Shown here: one piece after another, positions 57,696-64,000 of the stretch | Position numbering within the stretch: position 1 is the first letter of the stretch | Layout: every line of letters begins with the position of its first letter | Assembly (NCBI GenBank): GCA_964346815.1 | Contig: CAYFWF010000068.1 | Span: 124,001-188,000, forward strand | Direction: 5' to 3' | Source: CAYFWF01 sp964346815 | GTDB taxonomy: Bacteria > Acidobacteriota > Aminicenantia > Aminicenantales > Aminicenantaceae | Length of the DNA stretch: 64,000 bases | Made by a program: the position numbers and the translations under genes | Notes under the pieces: model-generated | What the model saw: the letters and a program-made list of their open reading frames with translations, nothing else | Told to the model about the DNA's origin: nothing | Database searches by the model: none

Positions 57696-58271
57696 ATGAG
57701 CCTTTATGACTTGGTTCTCTCGAGAAGGACTATACGCCAATTCAAGCAAGTTCCCGTGTCCAGGGAGGTTCTCAAGAAGATCGTTAATGCCGGGAGGCTC
57801 GCTCCTTCTGCAGCCAATCTTCAGCCTTTGGAGTTTCTCGTTGTCGATGGAGAAGGGCTGAGATCCAAGGTGTTTCCCTGTTTGAAATGGGCCGGATATA
57901 TCGCTCCAGATGGTGATCCTAAGCCCGGCCAGGAACCTCAAGCCTATATCGTGGTCCTGGTAAACACCAAGATACGGAAAAAAGGATTCGAGTGGGATGT
58001 GGGAGCCTCGATGGAGAACATGATTCTCACCGCATGGGAAGAAGGGATTGGAGCCTGCTGGCTCCTTTCTGTGGATAGAACATCTTTGAAAAAACTGCTC
58101 AAGATTCCCCAGAACTTCAGGCTTGATTCCGTTTTAGCCCTAGGTTATCCGGCCGAGTCTCCCATGATCGAGGACTTCAAGGATTCTATCGAGTACTGGA
58201 AAGACCGAGAGGGAAGCCTGCATGTCCCCAAAAGGAGGCTCGAAGACGTGATCCGTTATAACACATTTTGA
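57696..58271 (+). CDS. Nitroreductase-family flavoprotein
   Basis: 191 residues. SRRTIRQFKQVPVSREVLKK and AGRLAPSAANLQPLEFLVVD form the FMN site; GIGACWLLSVDR and LALGYPAESPMIEDFKDSIE follow. It is a paralogue of the enzyme at 41227 and shares the NTR fold; the substrate is not predictable. GGGAGGTGAGAG before the ATG is a strong ribosome site. It is the last gene of the tricorn-thioredoxin-DUF362 run. Confidence 0.9.
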   Translation: MSLYDLVLSRRTIRQFKQVPVSREVLKKIVNAGRLAPSAANLQPLEFLVVDGEGLRSKVFPCLKWAGYIAPDGDPKPGQEPQAYIVVLVNTKIRKKGFEWDVGASMENMILTAWEEGIGACWLLSVDRTSLKKLLKIPQNFRLDSVLALGYPAESPMIEDFKDSIEYWKDREGSLHVPKRRLEDVIRYNTF

Positions 58272-58490
58272 TCTTTAATCCTTCTCAAGATAATCTTCAG
58301 GAAGATTCTCTGCCATGCGCCATCTTCAACCTGTCATCTCCCTTGATTGATCTCTGTAATCTGGAGGTATGAGCGAATTTCACCCTGCTGGATAAAATAC
58401 GCGGGCTGACCAATCAGTTTTCCTGACTGTTACTTTATCATGGCCTTGGACATGCTTGGGCTGGAAATGCTTACCTTGGGCTGGGCTTTC

Positions 58491-58519
58491 TTGACAGGAA
58501 ATTTTTAAGATATTATGTT
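58491..58519 (+). promoter_or_regulatory. Promoter of the dicarboxylate/amino-acid symporter
   Basis: TTGACA (58491-58496), 17 bases, TATGTT (58514-58519), about 32 bases before GTG 58552. The 280-base gap before it holds only this promoter and short T/G-rich imperfect repeats (TGGGCTGG at about 58467 and 58477). Confidence 0.65.
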
Positions 58520-58551
58520 TAGAGAGCCGAAGTTCTGAAGAATGCATACCT

Positions 58552-59781
58552 GTGAGATTTAAAAAGCTTTCCCTTACTCATTACATTTTTATAGGCTTTT
58601 TCTTGGGGATTTGTGCCGGATGGTGGGTTGGGGAAGGGATTGTCCCGATTGCAGATCCTTTGGCAGAGATTTTTCTGCGTCTTCTGCGCATGGCTATCAT
58701 GCCTCTCATCATCACGTCGATTATATCAGGCGTTGTGAGTGTCGGAAGCGCTGTTGGATTGGGTCGTTTGGGTATAAAGACTTTTGCTTATTATGTGCTG
58801 AGCAGTCTGATGGCCATACTCACCGGTTTGGTGCTGGTGAATATTTTCAAGCCTGGAGTCGGCGCTGAAATCGGCCTCCAGTTGAGTCCAGAGAAAATTC
58901 CGGCAACAGAACAGGGGCTGGGAGAATTGCTCATTGATCTCATTCCTGAGAATCCGTTTGCGGCCATGGCGAGGGGAGATGTGCTTCCCATTATCTTTTT
59001 TTCCATCCTCTTCGGCTTTTTTGTCACCAGACTTTCAGAGAGGCCAAGAGCCCAACTTGCCGATTTTTTCCACGCGGCCTTTGAGGCTATGATGAAGCTG
59101 ACTCTGTTTGTGGTTTGGAGTGCGCCTTTAGGTGTTTTTGGGATCATTTCACGAATCGTTGCCCAAACAGGATTCGACGCCTTCAGGTCGCTCGGATTTT
59201 ATTTCCTGGTCGTTCTTATTGGGCTGGCGGTCCATGCGTCGGTAAATTTGCCTTTGTTGTTGTCATTGGTAGCTAGAGTCAATCCCATCAAGCACTACAA
59301 AGGCATGCCTTCTGCTCTTGTTATGGCTTTCTCTACGTGCTCGACGATTGTGACGCTCCCTCTTACCATGAAAGCGGTCACAGGAAACTCCAAAGTATCT
59401 GAAAAGGTGTCCAATTTTGTCTTGCCTATAGGAGCAACCGTCAACATGGACGGAACAGCGCTTTATGAGTGTGTGGCCGCCATATTCATTGCCCAGGTCT
59501 ACGGTTTCGAGCTGTCTTTTGGAGCTCAGGTTATGATCGTGATCACGGCGCTTCTGGCTTCTATCGGAGCCGCGAGCGTACCCATGAGCGGAATGGTTAT
59601 GATGTCGATCATCTTGAAAGCCGTGGGACTTCCTCTTGAAGGCGTCGCAGTCATACTGGCTGTGGATCGTATCCTGGACATGTTCCGTACCACCATCAAT
59701 GTCTTGAGTGACAGTTGCGGCTCGGTTATCGTTGCGCGGCTGGAAGGGGAAAAGCTGGAGGGAATGGGAGAAACCGTCTAA
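58552..59781 (+). CDS. Dicarboxylate/amino acid:cation symporter (DAACS)
   Basis: 409 residues with eight or more membrane segments and two re-entrant loops. The family signatures are AFSTCSTIVTLPLTMKAV (first hairpin), NMDGTALYECVAAIFIAQ, and DRILDMFRTTINVLSDSCGS. These are the substrate- and sodium-binding regions of GltP/GltPh-type carriers, which take up glutamate, aspartate or C4-dicarboxylates. GTG 58552 is the start. It ends convergently on the aminomutase gene with a four-base overlap, which is of interest because that enzyme may act on glutamate. Confidence 0.92.
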   Translation: MRFKKLSLTHYIFIGFFLGICAGWWVGEGIVPIADPLAEIFLRLLRMAIMPLIITSIISGVVSVGSAVGLGRLGIKTFAYYVLSSLMAILTGLVLVNIFKPGVGAEIGLQLSPEKIPATEQGLGELLIDLIPENPFAAMARGDVLPIIFFSILFGFFVTRLSERPRAQLADFFHAAFEAMMKLTLFVVWSAPLGVFGIISRIVAQTGFDAFRSLGFYFLVVLIGLAVHASVNLPLLLSLVARVNPIKHYKGMPSALVMAFSTCSTIVTLPLTMKAVTGNSKVSEKVSNFVLPIGATVNMDGTALYECVAAIFIAQVYGFELSFGAQVMIVITALLASIGAASVPMSGMVMMSIILKAVGLPLEGVAVILAVDRILDMFRTTINVLSDSCGSVIVARLEGEKLEGMGETV

Positions 59782-61571
59782 AAATAGTACCAGATGGTCT
59801 TGTAATCCGCTATATTTTCTCCCGTATTCTTAAGCCTCTGCAGATAGGAATGGATGGATACATCTTTGTAAACATAGGTATCCACCAGAGCCAGTTTCTT
59901 TTCCCAAGGATGAAACTCATAAACCCGACAGCCATCGGGGAGAATGGATATTACATCATGGTGTTGAACAGCCCGCAGGTAATTTTTCCCCAGCCGGGGA
60001 ACATTGAAGACGATCTCGTCAGTCCTTACCGTACCCGGCATAAGCCTTGCTTCCTCTTTCTGTTCTTGCAGAAGTCTGGGAATGGGCACTCGATAGTCAT
60101 CTGTTTCTTCTTTCCCCTTGGTGTTGAAAGTGTAATAAGGTGTAACCCCGATCAGGCGTAGCTTATGCCTGAGCACAGCCGCTTCGAATTTCCGCGAATT
60201 GTAGAAGGTGTACACGAGCTGATTGTAAACATCAATCCCGTAGCGCCGGAACTTTTGGACCGCTTCCATGGACTGGTGTGTGATCTCGTAGGGATGTTCG
60301 TAGTGGGTGACGATCAGCACCTCTCTTTTTCCAGGAATATGGAAATGATTGAGGTCCTTGACGAGCGCATCGGTAATTCTTTGAGGCAAAGTCACCGGAG
60401 TCCGGGTGCCGATTCTGATCCTCTTGACGTGATTCATGCGCGAAAGCTTAAACATCAGATTTTCTATTCTATCGTTAGAAAGAAGCAAAGGATCTCCTCC
60501 CGTGATCAGGACTTCGTTGATCTCCGGGGTTTTGGCTATCCAATCGAGGGCTTTCTCCAGTTTGGCTTTGGATAGGACGGCTGAACGCGAGTACACATCT
60601 TCGATCTCCCAGTTGCGCTGACAATACATACAGATCTGGGGACACGTTAAAACAGGCTTGAGAATGACGATCTGAGGGTAACGCCGGGTAATCCCCTCAA
60701 GAGGCGAGGTATCCCTCTCCAGCATGAAGTCCATTGAACTTAGGTCTTGGGCTTTGAAGTCCTTCAATTTATTGATGTAGTGCAGAGATGGGATCACCTG
60801 GGCACGGATGGCATCATCTCTCCCTTGTCCTGGTTCATAGTCCATCAAGGATAGATAATAGGGCGTTATACCGAACGGAATTTTATACTCTTGGGCATAC
60901 TGAACAGCTTGACGTTCCTGATAGGTCAGTTTGATCAATCTGCTCAGGATTTCTGCATTCCTGATGATGTGCCGGACCTGCCACTTCCAGTCGCTCCATT
61001 CGAAATCCGTGGCATTGAAGTGACGGAGAATTCTGAGTTTGTTTTCGTAACGCCTTCTTTTAGCTTCGTCGTCCAAGCCGAAAGAATAACGTTTGGTGAA
61101 TTTATCCATGTCTCTGGCCATTCGGGAGAGATCGGCCGAACGCAACCTTGCAGCCTTGATTCCCTTATATTTGCTGAATGCGGGTGCGGTCTCGGGATAC
61201 ACATCGGCTTGGCCGGATATCCCACGGATAAGATGGTCTAGTTCTGCAAAAAAATCTGGAGTCGGCTGAGGGGTGGGATTTTTATTGCTGTGGATCAAAT
61301 TGTTCAAGTAGCTGAGGAAACTGAATTGTGAGAGCTTTTCGCTGCGCCTTGAGATGATGTTGCGGAATACCAGGATAGCGTCCCGGCTCAGCACCCACTT
61401 CAGAGAGGGAAGAGTAGGATTGTCATCAAAAGTCTTTATCAGCAGAGAATTCAATAGATCTCTGATTTTGATTCTTTTCTGCTCGACGGAATCTTCGGAA
61501 GCCATGATGCTTTTTAACTTTGGAATTGGCTCCAGAGTTTTCAGCACCCTGTTTTTAAATTTTGTTTCCAT
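59778..61571 (-). CDS. Radical SAM aminomutase with glutamate-2,3-aminomutase residues
   Basis: 597 residues of the KamA family, with an N-terminal extension of about 150. The SAM cluster motif is CPQICMYC. In lysine 2,3-aminomutase two aspartates (Asp293, Asp330) bind the substrate side-chain amine; here the matching positions read PYYTFNTKGKEE (Lys) and IVFNVPRLGK (Asn), the pair reported for glutamate 2,3-aminomutase (Lys332, Asn369 in the clostridial enzyme, from memory). The Lys of the last block is the expected PLP lysine. It therefore probably makes beta-glutamate, an osmolyte. It converges with a glutamate-type symporter. Confidence 0.75.
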   Translation of the reverse strand: METKFKNRVLKTLEPIPKLKSIMASEDSVEQKRIKIRDLLNSLLIKTFDDNPTLPSLKWVLSRDAILVFRNIISRRSEKLSQFSFLSYLNNLIHSNKNPTPQPTPDFFAELDHLIRGISGQADVYPETAPAFSKYKGIKAARLRSADLSRMARDMDKFTKRYSFGLDDEAKRRRYENKLRILRHFNATDFEWSDWKWQVRHIIRNAEILSRLIKLTYQERQAVQYAQEYKIPFGITPYYLSLMDYEPGQGRDDAIRAQVIPSLHYINKLKDFKAQDLSSMDFMLERDTSPLEGITRRYPQIVILKPVLTCPQICMYCQRNWEIEDVYSRSAVLSKAKLEKALDWIAKTPEINEVLITGGDPLLLSNDRIENLMFKLSRMNHVKRIRIGTRTPVTLPQRITDALVKDLNHFHIPGKREVLIVTHYEHPYEITHQSMEAVQKFRRYGIDVYNQLVYTFYNSRKFEAAVLRHKLRLIGVTPYYTFNTKGKEETDDYRVPIPRLLQEQKEEARLMPGTVRTDEIVFNVPRLGKNYLRAVQHHDVISILPDGCRVYEFHPWEKKLALVDTYVYKDVSIHSYLQRLKNTGENIADYKTIWYYF

Positions 61572-61647
61572 GAATATCCACCGTCTAACTCGATGAAATC
61601 AATAAATGCTCGCCTTTCCTGAACCGGAATGCGTTCCTTCTCGTGCA

Positions 61648-61659
61648 TCTATTATAGCA
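61648..61659 (-). promoter_or_regulatory. Candidate extended -10 promoter of the aminomutase gene
   Basis: Minus strand: TATAAT (61656-61651) preceded by TGC, an extended -10 element, about 80 bases before the ATG at 61571. No -35 element at the usual distance. Confidence 0.4.
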
Positions 61660-61759
61660 TTAATTCTCGTCAAAAATACAGGACAGTTCTTAAAGCATCT
61701 CCGAATCCGGGATCGAACAAAAAAGCATCGGGGAATGTTTTCGATAAGCAGTCCGGATT

Positions 61760-63106
61760 TTATTCTCCAGCTACGGTGAGTTCCTGAATTCTCAAGGTAG
61801 GTCCGGAAATCGGGCCCCTGAACTCCAGATCGTTTCCTATAAAATCTATCTGGTTGAGTATCTTTCCTAAGTTCCCGGCGATCGTTATTTCCGCAACAGG
61901 ATATGCGATTTCACCGTTTTCAATCCATAATCCATATGCCCCTCTGCTGATATCTCCTGTAACTGGATTGAGCCCGTGTCCGATGGTCCGGGTGAGTACG
62001 AGCCCTTTGTCCGTAGCATGGATGATCTCCTCCGGCGAGGTTTCTCCTGCCTGTAGGTAAAAATTGGTCGGACCTACCCCCGCTCCGGATGCATTTCCGG
62101 TTGAACGAAGGTTGAGTTTCCTCGCTGAATAGATATTACAAAGGAAATTCTTCAACATCCCCTTATCGACAACTAGAGTCTGGTTCTTGGAAACACCTTC
62201 TGAATCAAAAGGACGGGTTCCGAGTTTCCCTTGGATACGTCCATCGTCGAGGACGGTGATGTTTTCAGTCCCTATTTTTTTGCCCAATTCATCTGCAAGA
62301 AAAGAGAGCCTTTGGTAGACTGCCATCCCCGAGACACAGCTGAAAAGAAATCCCAACAGCCAAGAGGTCATGGGAGGTTCAAATATCACCGGAAGATTCT
62401 GCGTTCGAATTTTTCGCGGACGTATTTGACGTACCGTTCTTTCTACAGCCTTTTTGGCGATGTGCTCTGGTGTTTCGAGTTTACTGAAATGTCTCTCTGA
62501 GGAAGACCAAAAATCTTCGACTTTATCATCCGTCTCGCCAGCCTGAACCCCTACGCCCAAGCTGAATGCAGTTTCCTTGTATGCCCCCATGAAACCTATG
62601 GAATTTGCCAGATATGTTTTTATCTCTTTTGTCTCGAAACTGGCTCCATGGGAATTGGTTATCCTTTTATCAGAAAGAGCGATCCTCTCAGTTTGCGTAG
62701 CCAGGAAAATTTTTTTGTGGGGATCCAGGTTTGAAATTTCCGGATCGAAGATATCAAGAGCCGATGGGTCGAGGGAGTCTTTCTTCAGCGGCGGAAGCCC
62801 AGCGTGTTCATCTCTGTTGGCATACTCCGCACGGCGAATGGCGTTTTTCATCAGCCGCTGAAGAGAGTCTCTAGATAAGTCTGAAGAAGTGGCATATGCG
62901 GTTTTTTTCTCTTTGATGACTCTTATCCCTAGATACCTGGAACTCGCTTCCATTAGGTTTTCTATATTTCCATAGCGTACATCTACATTGAATTCTGTTC
63001 CCTCAACGATAGAAACCTCGGTTTCATCAGCTCCCTTCGCAATCCCGAGGCTGACCAATCTTTCGGCTAAGTTCATCAGTTCCGGTGATTCATTTTTTCC
63101 TCTCAC
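61760..63106 (-). CDS. TldE/PmbA-family partner protein
   Basis: 448 residues from GTG 63106, which overlaps the tldD stop in a GTGA unit and follows GGGGGA. It has the TldD/PmbA fold: FNVDVRYGNIENLMEASSRY, SHGASFETKEIKTYLAN and LTRTIGHGLNPVTGDISRGA, but no HExxxH motif, as expected for the TldE (PmbA) subunit. TldD and TldE form a heterodimeric protease that unfolds and cuts peptides. ATG 63076 is a weaker alternative start. Confidence 0.9.
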   Translation of the reverse strand: MRGKNESPELMNLAERLVSLGIAKGADETEVSIVEGTEFNVDVRYGNIENLMEASSRYLGIRVIKEKKTAYATSSDLSRDSLQRLMKNAIRRAEYANRDEHAGLPPLKKDSLDPSALDIFDPEISNLDPHKKIFLATQTERIALSDKRITNSHGASFETKEIKTYLANSIGFMGAYKETAFSLGVGVQAGETDDKVEDFWSSSERHFSKLETPEHIAKKAVERTVRQIRPRKIRTQNLPVIFEPPMTSWLLGFLFSCVSGMAVYQRLSFLADELGKKIGTENITVLDDGRIQGKLGTRPFDSEGVSKNQTLVVDKGMLKNFLCNIYSARKLNLRSTGNASGAGVGPTNFYLQAGETSPEEIIHATDKGLVLTRTIGHGLNPVTGDISRGAYGLWIENGEIAYPVAEITIAGNLGKILNQIDFIGNDLEFRGPISGPTLRIQELTVAGE

Positions 63107-64000
63107 TTCAGTCCCCCAACAGTCATGCGGGAGACCTTGAGAGTAGGACATCCATCTGTTACTGGCGCTGCCTGTCCCTCTTTTCCACACGTTCCTGTCT
63201 GCAGCCCGAATGTCAAATCTGAACCAACCTGCTCTATCCTGTTAAGGATATCGATATTGGTACCGATGAGCGTTGCCTGTTTGACCGGAGCAGTGAGTTT
63301 TCCATCCTCTATCAGAAATCCCGAGCTGACTGAAAAAGTGAATTTTCCGGAATCTTCCACTTGTCCTCCCTGGAATTTGTGGGCATAAAATCCTTTGTTT
63401 ACTGATTTCAGGATGTCTTGAGGATCGTCTTCTCCTGAGTCTATATACGTGTTGCTCATCCGGGGGATGGGGACGCAGGTGTAATCCTGTCTCCGGCCGT
63501 GACCAGTCAGAGACATGCCCATCAATTTTGATGAGAGCTTATCCTGAAGAAATCCGACAAGTTTTCCCCTCTCGATCAGGGAAGTTTTCTTAGGGACCGT
63601 CCCTTCATCATCGATGTTGTAAGAACCGCGAAAAAAAGGAATAGTGGGATCATCATAAATGAAAATCTTCTCATTTCCTACTTTTTTGCCCAATTTATCC
63701 CAGAAAATCGAGGTTTTTTTTCGATTGAAATCCGCTTCGAGCAGATGTCCCACTGCTTCATGGATCAAGACTCCGCTGTGACCTGGTGCCAGGACAACGG
63801 GCATTTCTCCAGCAGGAGGAACAACGGCTTCCAGAAGATTCAGCGCTTCTTGGGCTGCATCGGCGCCTATATGGGACGGAGTGAGTTCTTTTATGAAATA
63901 ATCCATCCCCACCCTGCCTCCACCACCTGAATAACCGGCTTCTCTCCTGCCTGAATTTTCCGCAATACACAGACAGGTTAGCTTCAAAAGTGGCTGGACG
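63103..64000 (-). CDS. tldD: TldD metalloprotease (partial, N-terminus outside window)
   Basis: About 299 C-terminal residues are visible; the N-terminal third is beyond position 64000. The zinc motif LIHEAVGHLLEADF (HExxxH) is present, as are GSYNIDDEGTVPKKTSLIER and MSNTYIDSGEDDP. With TldE it forms the active dimer; the pair is coupled by a four-base overlap. The reading frame continues to the window edge (VQPLLKLTCL). Confidence 0.9.
   Translation of the reverse strand, partial: VQPLLKLTCLCIAENSGRREAGYSGGGGRVGMDYFIKELTPSHIGADAAQEALNLLEAVVPPAGEMPVVLAPGHSGVLIHEAVGHLLEADFNRKKTSIFWDKLGKKVGNEKIFIYDDPTIPFFRGSYNIDDEGTVPKKTSLIERGKLVGFLQDKLSSKLMGMSLTGHGRRQDYTCVPIPRMSNTYIDSGEDDPQDILKSVNKGFYAHKFQGGQVEDSGKFTFSVSSGFLIEDGKLTAPVKQATLIGTNIDILNRIEQVGSDLTFGLQTGTCGKEGQAAPVTDGCPTLKVSRMTVGGLK

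Noticed and set aside
59778..61571. Plain lysine 2,3-aminomutase as the call for the radical SAM gene
   Set aside because: The two substrate aspartates are replaced by Lys and Asn, which fits glutamate aminomutase better.
1..64000. CRISPR arrays, prophage or complete insertion sequences
   Set aside because: No regularly spaced direct repeats, no cas or phage structural genes and no transposase were seen while reading both strands.

Overview
The window is about 64 kb of a gene-dense bacterial chromosome of moderate GC with sigma70-type promoters (TTGACA, 17 bp, TATAAT-like) and GGAG-type ribosome sites. LpxB, KdtA, Lnt, lipoproteins and Tat substrates indicate a diderm. A tricorn-type protease, an S9 peptidase, an M28 peptidase, TldD/TldE, an ADP-forming acyl-CoA synthetase, a protein disulfide oxidoreductase, a long radical-SAM aminomutase and a prolyl-tRNA synthetase of archaeal/eukaryal type suggest an anaerobic, peptide-using heterotroph. 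Candidatus Aminicenantes (OP8) or a nearby Acidobacteriota-like lineage is my best guess, from gene content only.

Layout. 0-3.6 kb (minus): DUF1844, ribF, then pyrR-pyrB-pyrC with a PyrR-type RNA hairpin touching the pyrR ribosome site. 3.6-10 kb: mazG (plus), then nfeD, slipin, SPOR protein, lnt and prfB (minus); prfB has a programmed +1 frameshift. 10-15 kb: HU-like protein, an unknown conserved protein, coaE, and a regulatory cluster of one LuxR-type regulator and three PilZ-like proteins. 15-18 kb: proS, pcm, DUF192. 18-23 kb (minus): rpsO, pnp, three prepilin-like proteins, lpxB. 23-29 kb: envelope genes (kdtA, PAP2 phosphatase, Tat-exported alanine racemase, M23 peptidase). 29-39 kb: S9 peptidase, a phosphoglycerate mutase whose halves are in circularly permuted order, a two-ATPase/two-permease ABC exporter, a lipoprotein and a membrane protein. 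39-43 kb: M28 peptidase, nitroreductase, aminotransferase. 43-49.4 kb (minus): three alkaline-phosphatase-superfamily enzymes, a 63-residue protein and an Oxa1/EMC3-like membrane protein. 49.8-58.3 kb: acyl-CoA synthetase, disulfide oxidoreductase, tricorn protease, thioredoxin, DUF362, nitroreductase. 58.5-64 kb: glutamate-type symporter, an aminomutase with glutamate-2,3-aminomutase residues, tldE and tldD (cut by the window end).

The strongest unusual items are the circularly permuted phosphoglycerate mutase (31.5-33.2 kb), the phosphodiesterase/insertase-like operon (43.0-49.4 kb), the glutamate-aminomutase signature next to a glutamate-type transporter, the PyrR hairpin at a ribosome site, the pseudo-receiver/PilZ cluster, four genes with promoters placed for leaderless mRNA, and a family of foldback repeats in four intergenic regions. 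I saw no tRNA, rRNA, CRISPR array, prophage or complete insertion sequence.
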